From: GCA-016699445 sp964555055
Lineage (GTDB): Bacteria; UBA10199; JACPAL01; GCA-016699445
Direction: 5' to 3'
NCBI GenBank assembly: GCA_964555055.1
Contig: CAZKQW010000004.1
Coordinates: 62,001-126,000, forward strand
Length of the DNA: 64,000 nucleotides
Below the pieces are notes generated by a model, which saw only the letters and a program-made list of their open reading frames with translations, made no database searches and was not told the origin of the DNA. The translations under genes and the position numbers were made by a program. This document shows, one piece after another, positions 1-9,014 of this stretch. The first letter of the stretch is position 1. Each line of letters opens with the position of its first letter.

Positions 1-1
1 C

Positions 2-499
2 GCGAATATTTTGGGCAATCGCGACGGCGAAGTGTTGGACGATCCGGATTCCTTCAAGACCAAAGAAGAGAGCAAACTCTCCGTTCTCGAAACCCTTCTT
101 CAGCCCGACCAATATCCGGATCTTTACGGAAACCTCTATCATAAAGTCCGGATCCATTATTACCCCCCGCGCGGCGACAACAAAGAAGGCTGGGACAACA
201 TCGATATCTTCGGCTGGATGGGCTACAAGATGCAGATCAAGCTCGACTTCCTCTGCCGCGATTCGATCTTGGCGGCTCCTTTGGTCCTCGACCTCGTCCT
301 CTTTACCGACCTCGCCCAACGCGCGGGCATGAAAGGTATCCAGGAATGGCTTTCCTTCTACTATAAGAGTCCGATGGTCGCCGAAGGCCTCTACCCTGAA
401 CACAATCTCTTCATACAAGAGATGAAGCTTAAGAACACTCTTCGTTACTTAATGGGTGAAGAGCAGATTACCCACCTTGGCTTAGAGTATTATGAATGA
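2..499 (+). CDS. ino1: myo-inositol-1-phosphate synthase, C-terminal part (partial)
   Basis: This is the C-terminal part of inositol-3-phosphate synthase, the NAD-dependent enzyme that turns glucose-6-phosphate into inositol-3-phosphate. The frame is open to the left edge, so the N-terminal NAD-binding domain lies outside the window. Landmarks of the family are NILGNRDGEVL followed by KEESK near the start, and the block CRDSILAAPLVLDLVLF, which matches the conserved C-x-DSLLAAP-x-x-x-DL of this family. The protein ends after a short helical tail. In bacteria this enzyme usually feeds inositol lipids or inositol-containing solutes, which would suit the glycan genes that follow, but that link is inference. 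Confidence 0.85.
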   Translation, partial: ANILGNRDGEVLDDPDSFKTKEESKLSVLETLLQPDQYPDLYGNLYHKVRIHYYPPRGDNKEGWDNIDIFGWMGYKMQIKLDFLCRDSILAAPLVLDLVLFTDLAQRAGMKGIQEWLSFYYKSPMVAEGLYPEHNLFIQEMKLKNTLRYLMGEEQITHLGLEYYE

Positions 500-543
500 A
501 TTAGGATGATCGTTTGAAGGTTTTTTGTTAGCTAAAGCCCCCT

Positions 544-2829
544 ATGAAAAAAATGATTTTTCTTGGGGGCTTCTTTTTATCTCTCAGCTTGGTTGCTTGC
601 GGGAGTCCTAAAGTCCCGAATCTTCTTTCCCATCAATCCCCCGTCCAGACGCAAGGCATCGCGCAAGCATCGAAAATGACGGATGGAAACGCCGGAGGTG
701 AAGGCGATTTCTGGGCTTCTCAGCAGGCGGCTGTTTTTCAACAGGGCTCCGCTTCGTTTGTCGTTTACGACTTGGGCTCCACCTTGCCGATTCAAGCTTT
801 ATACGTCCAAGGCGATAATAACGACACCTACCAAGTTTTAGCTTCCGATGATCTGCAAAATTGGCGGTTGGTTTGGTCTGCCGGGTTCCGGGCCGGTTTC
901 GGATTGAGGGCGCGTTGGACGAAGGATCTCAATGAAAAAACGCGCTATCTTAAATTGCAAGCGACCGGCGGTGATGGATCTTACAGCGTGAGCGAAATGC
1001 AAGCTTATGCGTCTGTACCCGAGGGATGGAGTCCGGACGTCAATGTAATCCATTCCAGTCAAGGCTCCTTCGGTGGCCGCGTGAGGATGGTTGTATTTGG
1101 CGTTTCCCTCATCTTTTATTCTTTATTTTCAGCCTATCGCGGCAAAGCTTGGGTCTACCGTCTTGCCTTGATTCCCACACTGACCGCGTATGAGCTGGCA
1201 CGCTGGCTTTTAGCCCACGTGCCGGTGGACGATATGGATTGCGCGTTCCTGAAACTCGTTCTTTCGGTCGTCGGGATCTTCGTCCTCGCGCAAAGCCGGT
1301 TCTTCACGGAACGCTTCAAGCCTTTTCGTCCCGTGCTCAAAGGAATCCTATTTTCCGTGGGACTTTTCGCCGTCGGCATCTACTATCATTTCGGGCACCC
1401 GCAATTCGACCATGCGGCGGAGAAGCGCCTGACGTCCGTGCATACGTGGGATATGCGGGTTTATTACCCGATCGCTAAATTCTTCCGCGAACTGCAATTC
1501 GACGGGTTATATCTTGCATGCCTCCAAGGCTATCTGGAGGAACATCCCGAAACGACGGACGCCGATTTGGCCAACGTCCGCCTGCGCGATTTGAACAACA
1601 ATGAAATCGTCTCCGGCCTGGCGATGAAAGAACGCGCCTTGGCCATTAAAGAGCGCTTCACGCCCGAACGTTGGGAGGAGTTCCGCCATGACATGCGGTG
1701 GTTCGACCGGGCGATGGGACGGAATTACCTGGGATCGATGGTGGACCACGGGGGGAACGCGACGCCGCTGTGGATGGGGGTTGCTCACCTTTTATTCAAA
1801 GATGCGAAGGATGTGGAAAGAACCTTGACGCTCACCGCTTGGATCGATCCGTTTTTACTGTTGATTCTCTTTGTGGTCATCGGGCGTACCTTCGGATGGA
1901 TTCCGATGTGCCTTTGTATGACCGTCTTTGGGGCGACGGAATTTTACCGGTTCGGATCTAATCTCATGGGATCAACATTGCGGCAAGACTGGCTTGTCGC
2001 TTTTGGCCTCGGCGTCTGCGCCTTGAGGCAACAGCGTTATTTCTTAGGTGGCATCGGTTTGGCGTATTCCTCGCTCATCCGAGCTTTTCCCGCTTTGGGT
2101 GTCTTCGGCCTCGGCTTGTGGTGGCTCGGGGATATTGGGGTCAGGCTTTATCGAAAGGAAAGAGTGACCTGCGCGAGCCTGTGGCGAGATTACATCCCTT
2201 TTTGGAGAACAGCTTTAGGGGTGATATTTTGCGTGATAGTTTCTTTCGGGATCACGACGGCGACTTTCGGTTACGAACACTCCTGGGAACCCTGGTTTTC
2301 TAAGATATCAATGCACGCGGATAAGCCGAACGTGAACCATTTGGGCTTCCGCAACCTCTTCTCCTACGACTCCGACCTGACGAGCCAGAAATTGGCCGAA
2401 TACAATCGCGGCGACTGGATCCAAACCCAGCGCGAGACGTACGCTCGCCGCAAGTACTTCATGGATTTGGCGGTGGTCGCGTCGGTGGTCTTGATGGCCC
2501 TCGCCTTACGCGGAAAGACCCTTTACCAAGCCGGCCTTTTGGGCCTTCTCCTCATTCCGGTCTTTTTCTATCCGGCCAATTACTACTTCCATTACGTTTT
2601 CCTCCTGCCGCTCCTGGGCGTCGCCGCCTCCGACCGCGTGGACGAAGAAATTCCGTCATATTTCGCCTGGACGAACATCGTCCTCTTGGCGATGTGCGCT
2701 TTGCATTATTTCTCCTTATTAGAAGGGGAAATGGACGTGAGTTTTACGGAGCAGAGTTGGATCCTTATGGGCGGCTTCGCGGCGTTGACGGGGCTCTCCC
2801 TGGGGAAATCGCTGAGGCCAGGAATATGA
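544..2829 (+). CDS. lipoprotein-discoidin-GT-C-like polytopic membrane protein
   Basis: A 761-residue protein with three parts. Residues 1-19 are a lipoprotein signal with lipobox LVAC (C19). Residues about 30-157 form a discoidin (F5/8 type C)-like beta-sandwich, with DNNDTYQVLASDDLQNW and RARYLKL-type strands. From about residue 180 the rest is a multi-spanning membrane domain with a charged HTWDMRVYYP loop near residue 300, as in GT-C or DUF2029-like glycosyltransferases. A lipid anchor plus carbohydrate-binding module at the head of a polytopic protein is unusual. The discoidin part is closely related to the next gene, which overlaps the stop codon by four bases. It is probably a lipid-linked-sugar transferase facing the periplasm; the activity is inferred from fold only. 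Confidence 0.6.
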   Translation: MKKMIFLGGFFLSLSLVACGSPKVPNLLSHQSPVQTQGIAQASKMTDGNAGGEGDFWASQQAAVFQQGSASFVVYDLGSTLPIQALYVQGDNNDTYQVLASDDLQNWRLVWSAGFRAGFGLRARWTKDLNEKTRYLKLQATGGDGSYSVSEMQAYASVPEGWSPDVNVIHSSQGSFGGRVRMVVFGVSLIFYSLFSAYRGKAWVYRLALIPTLTAYELARWLLAHVPVDDMDCAFLKLVLSVVGIFVLAQSRFFTERFKPFRPVLKGILFSVGLFAVGIYYHFGHPQFDHAAEKRLTSVHTWDMRVYYPIAKFFRELQFDGLYLACLQGYLEEHPETTDADLANVRLRDLNNNEIVSGLAMKERALAIKERFTPERWEEFRHDMRWFDRAMGRNYLGSMVDHGGNATPLWMGVAHLLFKDAKDVERTLTLTAWIDPFLLLILFVVIGRTFGWIPMCLCMTVFGATEFYRFGSNLMGSTLRQDWLVAFGLGVCALRQQRYFLGGIGLAYSSLIRAFPALGVFGLGLWWLGDIGVRLYRKERVTCASLWRDYIPFWRTALGVIFCVIVSFGITTATFGYEHSWEPWFSKISMHADKPNVNHLGFRNLFSYDSDLTSQKLAEYNRGDWIQTQRETYARRKYFMDLAVVASVVLMALALRGKTLYQAGLLGLLLIPVFFYPANYYFHYVFLLPLLGVAASDRVDEEIPSYFAWTNIVLLAMCALHYFSLLEGEMDVSFTEQSWILMGGFAALTGLSLGKSLRPGI

Positions 2830-3281
2830 AATGGTTCTGTCTGGCGATCGTCGCGTTAGGCCTCGGCTGCGGGGAGAGGGTCGTGAATTTAATCGCCTCG
2901 AAGGTCCCCAGCGAATCTTCGGGGATTTCCTCGCCGGAAAGAATGACCGACGGCCATTACGCCTTTGAAGGGAGCCTTTGGAAAAGCGAGCCGGCTTCCC
3001 TTTTCGACGACGCTTCCGCCTATGCGGTTTACGATTTTGGGGATGTGAGGACCGTACAGGGATTGCGGTTCCAAGCCGATAATAACGACGAGTTCCTCTT
3101 CTCCCTTTCCTCCAACGGGGTGAATTGGTCGCCGGTCTGGCGCGCTCCGACATACCCGGTATCAGGCCTGCATCAGCGGTGGGTGCGGGGGTTGAACGCG
3201 CGCGCCCGTTACCTGAAGCTGACGATCCTCTCGGGAGACGGCGCCTTCAGCGTCAGCGAACTGCAGGTGTTCGGGGATTGA
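2826..3281 (+). CDS. discoidin-domain lipoprotein
   Basis: A 151-residue exported protein whose ATG overlaps the stop of the preceding gene (ATGA), so the two are translationally coupled. The N-terminus is a lipoprotein-like signal ending LGLGC (C15), with glycine instead of the usual leucine at -3. The mature part is a single discoidin-like domain with the same landmarks as the upstream protein (GISSPERMTDG, FQADNNDEFLFSLSSNGVNW, ARYLKL, DGAFSVSELQ). It is therefore a free-standing paralogue of that protein's N-terminal module. A carbohydrate-binding role at the membrane is inferred. The ATG at this overlap is preferred to an upstream start because it opens directly on the signal peptide. 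Confidence 0.65.
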   Translation: MKWFCLAIVALGLGCGERVVNLIASKVPSESSGISSPERMTDGHYAFEGSLWKSEPASLFDDASAYAVYDFGDVRTVQGLRFQADNNDEFLFSLSSNGVNWSPVWRAPTYPVSGLHQRWVRGLNARARYLKLTILSGDGAFSVSELQVFGD

Positions 3282-3287
3282 GGAAAA

Positions 3288-4517
3288 TCAAAGCCACGTT
3301 TTGAGCCAAGCGTAGTCCATACTTTCTCCTTTGAGGAGAGGCCAACCTACCCATACGGGCCAAAAGTAAAGGCTTACCAACAGAAAGACCGCGAGCAGGG
3401 CAGGCACGGAATTCTTGAAAGGGAGAGATTCCCGCAATTCCTGTAAAAATAATCCTAAGAAAATCAGTCCGAAACCGTATGCGGGGAAATAGTGGTACAT
3501 GTAGGTGTCGCGCGCCGTTAAAGCCCACGGAAACACGAAGACCGCCCACGAAACCGCGAGCAAGAACATCGGCTCCGCGCATGCCGCGCGTGAGACGAGG
3601 GTTTTGTGCCGTCTCGCTGTCTTTACGGCGTAGATCGCGAGGGCGACCGTGAGGCCCCACCAGAGAAAGGGGTTCCCGAGGGAAGTGACGTATTTCAAAT
3701 GGACGCCGTCTTCCATCACGCGGTTCTCGAAAGGGATGGGCCGTTTGAGGAAGGGCCACGTATACCATTTGGAAAGCAGGGGATGCACCCAATCGGTCAG
3801 GCCTTGATGGTGTCGCCACGTGGCCCGCGACCATTCGAAGACGTAAGCGAACGGAGCCTCTTGGCCGGTCAGGGACGCGGTCGCGGCGAGAACTGCCGTA
3901 TAAACGCCTCCTGCGACGGCGACGATGAGGGGTAGGAGCTTCTCGCGGTTTCCCGAAAAAAGAACCATCCCGACGGGGACGATGACGGCGATCGCGTTCC
4001 ATTTCACGGCGATGGCGGCGCCTAAGGCGAGGCCGATGAGGACGCCGCCGCGTGCGGAGGCCGCATGAAGAGCGGCGTAGAAGGTGGCGAGGCCGAAGAA
4101 GAGGATGAACGTCTCCAAATGCGCGGACCGCGCGTACGTGATCATCATGCCGTCGATCGAGACCAAGGCGGCGACCAGGAGGGCCGCTTCCGTCTTCCGC
4201 GTCAGGCGAAGCGCGATGGCGGCGCTCAAGAGGATATTGAAGACGCCGAAGAGGAGGGGCATGCATCTCCAACCCCAAGCGTTGTTGCCGAAAAGGGAAA
4301 TCCCCAAAGCGAGGATCCATTTCCCTAAAGGCGGATGGTCGTTCAAGTCTTTCAATCCCACGAGGAGATTGAGTGCGTTATCAACGAAGTGGTGCTCGTC
4401 GAATAGGTAACCCGCCGGCTGGTCGATGAGAAAGACGCGCGAGAAAAAGCCAAAGAGGATCCCAAGCCAACAGAGAAGATTTAGGGCCTTTGAGTGAAGT
4501 GAGGAGTTTTCGTTCAA
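3288..4517 (-). CDS. GT39 (PMT)-like dolichyl/polyprenyl-phosphate mannosyltransferase
   Basis: A 409-residue polytopic inner-membrane protein of the protein O-mannosyltransferase (PMT, GT39) type. The first periplasmic loop carries the acidic pair D40-E41 (LFDEHHFVDNALNLL) and then DHPPLGKW at residues 60-67. Both are signatures of PMT-family GT-C enzymes that use a polyprenyl-phosphate sugar donor. About ten hydrophobic segments follow. It is convergent with the discoidin genes and lies eleven bases downstream of the epimerase stop on the same strand, so it is likely co-transcribed with the epimerase. The acceptor (protein or glycolipid) cannot be told from sequence. Confidence 0.75.
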   Translation of the reverse strand: MNENSSLHSKALNLLCWLGILFGFFSRVFLIDQPAGYLFDEHHFVDNALNLLVGLKDLNDHPPLGKWILALGISLFGNNAWGWRCMPLLFGVFNILLSAAIALRLTRKTEAALLVAALVSIDGMMITYARSAHLETFILFFGLATFYAALHAASARGGVLIGLALGAAIAVKWNAIAVIVPVGMVLFSGNREKLLPLIVAVAGGVYTAVLAATASLTGQEAPFAYVFEWSRATWRHHQGLTDWVHPLLSKWYTWPFLKRPIPFENRVMEDGVHLKYVTSLGNPFLWWGLTVALAIYAVKTARRHKTLVSRAACAEPMFLLAVSWAVFVFPWALTARDTYMYHYFPAYGFGLIFLGLFLQELRESLPFKNSVPALLAVFLLVSLYFWPVWVGWPLLKGESMDYAWLKTWL

Positions 4518-4527
4518 GACGAATCTT

Positions 4528-5439
4528 TTAACTGCGTTTCAAGAACCAATCAAAAGTTTTTTGGAGTCCGACGTCCAGGGAGACGGGAGAATTTTTTTGA
4601 AGGGCTCCCGGTTTGAGGCAGCTTCTCATTTGTTCGCCCGCCTTCGCAGGCCCGTGTTGGGCTTGGAGGTTCGATCCGGAAGCGGAGAGAAGTCGGCGTG
4701 TGAGCGTTAAGACGTCGGTCTCGACGGAGGTCCCGACGTTATAAATGCCGGAGACGGTGGGATCGAGGGCGGCGACGTTACAAGCGACGACGTCTTCCAC
4801 GAAGACGTAATCGCGCGTTTGCTTGCCGTTCCCGTGGATTGTCGGAGTTTGCCCCCGAAGCAGCTTTTCGCAGAAGATGGCGACGACGCCCGCTTCCCCG
4901 TGGGCGTTTTGGCGCGGACCGTAGACGTTGGCGTAGCGGAGGGCGACGAAGTCCATGCCGTAGGTCCACTTGTAGAATTGCAGGTATTTTTCGACGGCCA
5001 ATTTCGTGATGCCGTAGGGGCTGCGCGGTTCGGTCGGGTGCTTCTCGTCGGCGGGATAATAGCTTTGTTCCCCGTAGATGGCCCCGCCGCTGGAGGCGAA
5101 AATCACCTTGCGCACGCCGGCTTTTTGCGCGGCGGCGATGACGTTCAGGCTCCCGAGGATGTTCTGGTCGGCGTCGTGGGTGGGATCGGCGACGGATTTC
5201 CGGACGTCGATTTGGGCCGCGTGGTGGTTGACGACGTCCGGCTTTTCCTTGGCGATGACCGCCGCGGCTTCGGGGGAGGTGATGTCGACGGTGTGGACTT
5301 GCGACAACCCCTCCGACAAATGCTCCCTCTTCCCGGTCGAAAAATTATCGAGGATCACGACCTGATGCCCCGCCTTGAGGTAGGCGTCCGCGATGTGCGA
5401 CCCGATGAACCCGGCCCCGCCGGTGATGAGGATTTTCAT
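4528..5439 (-). CDS. NAD-dependent UDP-sugar 4-epimerase (GalE-like)
   Basis: A 303-residue extended SDR enzyme. It has GGAGFIGSH at residues 7-15 for NAD binding, D31 at the end of strand beta-2, an SSGGAIYG segment and the catalytic pair Y142-K146 in PYGITK. These features match bacterial UDP-glucose/UDP-N-acetylglucosamine 4-epimerases, which supply UDP-galactose-type sugars in the cytoplasm. The sugar specificity is not settled by what can be seen. It heads a short minus-strand operon with the GT39-like gene. Codons 3-11 of this gene recur as a 27-bp repeat 1.7 kb upstream, on the other side of an ATPase gene. Confidence 0.85.
   Translation of the reverse strand: MKILITGGAGFIGSHIADAYLKAGHQVVILDNFSTGKREHLSEGLSQVHTVDITSPEAAAVIAKEKPDVVNHHAAQIDVRKSVADPTHDADQNILGSLNVIAAAQKAGVRKVIFASSGGAIYGEQSYYPADEKHPTEPRSPYGITKLAVEKYLQFYKWTYGMDFVALRYANVYGPRQNAHGEAGVVAIFCEKLLRGQTPTIHGNGKQTRDYVFVEDVVACNVAALDPTVSGIYNVGTSVETDVLTLTRRLLSASGSNLQAQHGPAKAGEQMRSCLKPGALQKNSPVSLDVGLQKTFDWFLKRS
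5405..5431. repeat. 27-bp direct repeat, copy A (inside epimerase 5' end)
   Basis: This stretch encodes the ITGGAG nucleotide-binding motif of the epimerase. It matches 7088-7114 at 25 of 27 positions, with an uninterrupted 17-base identity (5415-5431 against 7098-7114). The two copies bracket the DUF4143 ATPase and the ATPase remnant. Confidence 0.7.
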
Positions 5440-5455
5440 TTTGTCTCCTTATCTT

Positions 5456-5725
5456 TCAAAATAAAAAAGCCGGGGGAGTAGAGATGAAAATATTCTTTTC
5501 ATCCCAAATCGTCGATTCGATTTCTTGGGAAACGACGAATCCCGCGAGAAGCGGTTTATCGAGATAATCCTCTAATCCCACAAAATGCTTAAAGTCATGT
5601 TTGGCGATTTTGACGGATTGCTTGCATTCGAAGGCGATGAATCCGTTTTCAAGTTCGACTAACAAGTCGTTTGACGAGCCCCCTTTAATAAGAGCAATCG
5701 CCTTCTGGTTTTCTGAATCGCCTCT
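5456..5725 (-). pseudogene. 3' remnant of a second DUF4143-type ATPase
   Basis: An open frame of about 85 codons, without a convincing start, that looks like the C-terminal part of an ATPase of the AAA_14/DUF4143 family. The stretch LVELENGFIAFECKQS has the E-x-K pair of the PD-(D/E)xK-like fold found at the end of these proteins, and a helical segment (HFVGLEDYLDK) and a hydrophobic strand follow. The N-terminal Walker domain is absent. It differs from the intact ATPase next door, so it is the relic of another family member at the same spot and not a tandem copy. It fills most of the space between the epimerase and the intact ATPase. Confidence 0.55.
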
Positions 5726-5835
5726 ATCTTTTTAGATATAAGCCTGTTTTTATTCACTATGTATTTAATATAGGCGTAATATTAAAAATATAAAGGGTTT
5801 TTCTAGTCGGGCTTTTCGTGGGTCGTAGGAAATTT

Positions 5836-6996
5836 TCATTCTATTTTCCAGGGTAAGGTGTTTGGATGAAGGTTTTTGAGAAACTCATCGCAAGGAATGC
5901 AGAGAACATTCCCTATTTTAAGACGCTCTTTCCCCCGATAAATAAGGGCGGTGTGAGAATGAGGATAATCCTCTTGGAAAGATTGCAGCCCCTTAAGATC
6001 CTGAGGCCGGACTCTAGGGTTATTTTTGATCTCGAGCGCCCAGATGCCATCGTCACCGTATAAAATGAGATCGACTTCTAGATTGGATCGCGTCCTCCAG
6101 TAATAAAGTTGATTATTTTTCCCTCGATAATCGTTCCAAGCTCTCAGATGTTGGATAACCAAACCTTCGATGGCGGCGCCATCGATTTCCGATGGTTGAT
6201 CGAGGGGTCCTTTGGGCCGAATGGACCGGAAGACTCCCGCATCGAAAAAGTAAAATTTTGGATGAGCCGCCAGTTCTCTTTTGGCCTTTTTGGTGAAAAC
6301 AGGGATTTTATAAGACAGCAGCAAGTCTTCCAAGACTTCGACATACCCTTCGACTGTTTTTCGGTTCACAGAGCATTCGGCCGAGATATTGTTTAAATTA
6401 ATTACGGCCCCATGGGAAAAGCTGACGACTTCAAGAAAGCGGCTAAAGCTTCCAATGTCCCGTACGAGAGCCTCCATTTGAACTTCTTCTCTCAAATAAA
6501 GTCCGAGATAACTTTTCAAAGTCTCTTCGGGTTCTTCGGAAAGTAAAACGAGCGGCAGCATTCCTAATCGTAAGGCTTTCTCGAGCGAAAATGTTCTCCC
6601 GATTTCCGAAGCCATAAAAGGGTGGAGGGTCTTCATGACGGCGCGACCCGCCATGAGGTCAGCTCCGGTGCGCTTGAGTTTGCGCGCGCTGGATCCTGTC
6701 AGAATGAATTTTAGCCCCCTTTTATCTTCGATGAGGGAATGAACGACGGAAAGAATCTCCGGAACTTTTTGAACTTCATCGATAACAACGGCTTTATTTT
6801 TAGGGTGGGCTTCTATCACTTCAATCAAACGTTCCGGCCGCGCGCTATAATGACGGAAAATGTCAGGTTTGAGAAGATCAATGTTCAAAGCCTTAGGTTC
6901 CGACTGTTTTGTCCAGAAGGACTTCCCCGTGCCTCGGGGTCCGAGGAGAAAAAAACTTTGCTTAGGTTCTTTAAAAAATCGAGTTAGAGTTTCCAT
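5836..6996 (-). CDS. AAA_14/DUF4143 ATP-binding protein
   Basis: A 386-residue single-gene ATPase. It has Walker A GPRGTGKS at residues 19-26, Walker B AVVIDEVQKVPE at about residues 69-80, and the sensor-like LTGSSARKLK typical of AAA_14. A middle helical region precedes the DUF4143 C-terminal half, which contains YYWRTRSNLEVDLIL and LEIKNN (PD-(D/E)xK-like). The role of the family is unknown; members are scattered and mobile in bacteria and archaea. It has no apparent operon partner. Between the epimerase gene and 7114 it is framed by a 27-bp direct repeat of epimerase sequence, which suggests it arrived as a discrete insertion. Confidence 0.85.
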   Translation of the reverse strand: METLTRFFKEPKQSFFLLGPRGTGKSFWTKQSEPKALNIDLLKPDIFRHYSARPERLIEVIEAHPKNKAVVIDEVQKVPEILSVVHSLIEDKRGLKFILTGSSARKLKRTGADLMAGRAVMKTLHPFMASEIGRTFSLEKALRLGMLPLVLLSEEPEETLKSYLGLYLREEVQMEALVRDIGSFSRFLEVVSFSHGAVINLNNISAECSVNRKTVEGYVEVLEDLLLSYKIPVFTKKAKRELAAHPKFYFFDAGVFRSIRPKGPLDQPSEIDGAAIEGLVIQHLRAWNDYRGKNNQLYYWRTRSNLEVDLILYGDDGIWALEIKNNPRVRPQDLKGLQSFQEDYPHSHTALIYRGKERLKIGNVLCIPCDEFLKNLHPNTLPWKIE

Positions 6997-7087
6997 TTTG
7001 AGTCTCAGAATGGAGTTTGACTGGTATTTTTGAGAAGGTCGAGAGAAAAAGACCTCTTCGAGAGCCGTCTCTAAGAGCTTCTACCTA

Positions 7088-7114
7088 ATGCACCCGTCCC
7101 CGCCGGTGATGAGG
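7088..7114 (-). pseudogene. epimerase 5'-end scar (27-bp repeat, copy B)
   Basis: On the minus strand this reads LITGGDGCI, a damaged version of LITGGAGFI near the start of the epimerase, and it stops shortly after. It matches the true epimerase start region at 25 of 27 bases. Its place just upstream of the ATPase is what would remain if the ATPase module had been inserted at the epimerase start. Confidence 0.5.
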
Positions 7115-7273
7115 CCCACGGTGAAGAAAGAACCATCAGTCGCATTGGCCGAGAGCACCACAAACAGAGCCGCGAACAAGAGAAAAAAACATTTTTTATT
7201 TTCGTCTAAGGTGTTCAAGCGTTCGCTTATTGGACCAAAAACGAATCGGGGGGGGGCTAGGCTTTTCTGGCCC

Positions 7274-7385
7274 ATTAAGGAAAGGGTAATCGATGACGAT
7301 GTTCGGGGCCGGATGTTTGGTCCCGAAAACGGCCGAAGGGCGGCGTTTTTCGAGGAAGTAAGCCGCCATTTGCGTGGTCATACCA
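7274..7385 (-). pseudogene. C-terminal tail of a GT-C paralogue
   Basis: Directly downstream of the stop codon of the 536-residue GT-C gene lies a second, GC-richer version of that gene's last 35 or so codons. It reads YFLEKRRPSAVFGTKHPAPN and then a PFLNG ending, against YFLEKRRPEKTFQTRYPAPN and PFLTEN in the intact gene. The remainder of this paralogue is missing. Its base composition resembles the local chromosome, whereas the intact gene is AT-rich. The tail may be what is left of the resident allele after replacement or insertion. Confidence 0.6.
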
Positions 7386-8996
7386 TCAGTTTTCTGTAAG
7401 GAATGGATACTCAACTTTAATGTTGGGGGCCGGATATCTTGTTTGAAAGGTTTTTTCAGGCCTTCTTTTTTCTAAGAAATAACCAATTAAATTTTTTTGT
7501 GTGTTTGTGATTTTTCCTGTTACATAGTCATTTTGCAAATCTAAATAACGACCTATTTGATCCCCCTGCCATAGGTTGGATACAACAGAAGAGTGATCTT
7601 TAAAAGACTCGAATGGTTTTGGTAAAGTCATTGTCAGGAAAAAATCAGGGTTTTCTCTAGCAAGACAAGCAGGGCATGTGAGGCCATAAATTGGATTGAT
7701 TCCAGCTGTTGTGCCATAAAGTGCAACGTCTTTATTGCACAAACCCCACATATCTATAATTTGAGCATCTGTAAAAACTGCAAATACACCCGTATAGTCA
7801 TGAACTAGTTTTTCTCCAGGTTGAAAGACTGGGGCAAAGAATTTGGCTGATGACATTAGAGTGTTCTGGATATTATTTTTCCTATCTAAAACAAAATTAA
7901 CTTTTGCTCGTTCTTCTGGTGTATTAATTGAATAGCTATTTAGCCATAGCATTACCAATACGCAAACACTTGCTAAGCCTGTATAATAAGGTGCTTTTAG
8001 AGTTAAAGAAAAGTGGTCCGTAGATTTGAGAATTTCTTGTATGCCTAAAATAAACAAAGTGAGACATATGGGAAATAGAGGGATAAAGAATCTTTCAAAA
8101 GGCATCCAGTCGCCGCCGACATAAATGACGTAGGCGACATGAGTGAGAGTAAACAGGCTTAACCACAGCGTTTTATAGTTCGGTCTCTTAAAAACATAAA
8201 AAGAGCAGATGGGCAATAAAGCCATCCCCCCACAGCTTTTAAATGCTGCCCAGGCGTATTCATAACCTCTATTAGGAAGGGCTTCGCGGATATGACTTTT
8301 TGCGTAATACGTAGTAGGGAAAAGTAGCCCATAGTACCACCATCTCCAGGCAAACCAAATGGCGTAAACGATGAGTCCTGGTGCTACCCACTGAATATAT
8401 TTTTTCCAGCTAAAGTTGCTTGTGCATATCAAATGCATCAACTCAAAAGTGCATAAAAAAGCGAGTGGGATAAACCCGTCAATGCGCATGAGAGCCGCTA
8501 ACACCATGATGGGAATAGTTCTGCGATCATTATGATCTTTTATATAAAGAAAAAATGCTGTTGTCAGTAATGCTGTATAGGGAATGGTTTCAAGTCCTAC
8601 AATAGCCGCTGAAAAAACATCTGTGCAGAGAGCAAGTAATAAAAGAACTAACAGAGAAAAAAATAAAGATGTGAAGTTTTGTGCCAGTTGAAAAGTAGAC
8701 CAAAACAATAAGATGACAAACGGGATCATTAATATTCTAGCTAGAAAATAGATGTCAGTATGTGGCCAAATCTTTATAGGGATGCTCAACAGTACCATCC
8801 ATAGAAAGTTAGAATAACCTTCGACTCGTACTCCGTGACTATAAACAGGGCCATTTCCATCTGCGATATTTTTTGAAAATGAAAAAGTAATGTAGGTATC
8901 ATCGAGCTGAAAGTCTCCGATGGTGCGGATTTGTAGAAGGATGATTGCGGTAATAACGATGAGAAATAATGATAAGAGAATCTTTTTAAGAGACAT
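7386..8996 (-). CDS. GT-C glycosyltransferase-like membrane protein (AftB-like)
   Basis: A 536-residue polytopic protein. The first periplasmic loop reads LDDTYITFSFSKNIADGNG (D32-D33), followed by RVEGYSNFLWMVLL. This is the arrangement seen in AftB-like terminal arabinofuranosyltransferases and related GT-C proteins that use a polyprenyl-phosphate sugar donor. About ten hydrophobic helices and a soluble C-terminal domain follow, including a pair of cysteines in LTCPACLA. The gene is clearly AT-richer than the genes on either side and is divergent from the next membrane gene. AftB-like specificity is suggestion only; a generic DUF2029/GT39 relative would look similar. Confidence 0.6.
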   Translation of the reverse strand: MSLKKILLSLFLIVITAIILLQIRTIGDFQLDDTYITFSFSKNIADGNGPVYSHGVRVEGYSNFLWMVLLSIPIKIWPHTDIYFLARILMIPFVILLFWSTFQLAQNFTSLFFSLLVLLLLALCTDVFSAAIVGLETIPYTALLTTAFFLYIKDHNDRRTIPIMVLAALMRIDGFIPLAFLCTFELMHLICTSNFSWKKYIQWVAPGLIVYAIWFAWRWWYYGLLFPTTYYAKSHIREALPNRGYEYAWAAFKSCGGMALLPICSFYVFKRPNYKTLWLSLFTLTHVAYVIYVGGDWMPFERFFIPLFPICLTLFILGIQEILKSTDHFSLTLKAPYYTGLASVCVLVMLWLNSYSINTPEERAKVNFVLDRKNNIQNTLMSSAKFFAPVFQPGEKLVHDYTGVFAVFTDAQIIDMWGLCNKDVALYGTTAGINPIYGLTCPACLARENPDFFLTMTLPKPFESFKDHSSVVSNLWQGDQIGRYLDLQNDYVTGKITNTQKNLIGYFLEKRRPEKTFQTRYPAPNIKVEYPFLTEN

Positions 8997-9014
8997 GATG
9001 GATAAAATACATTA

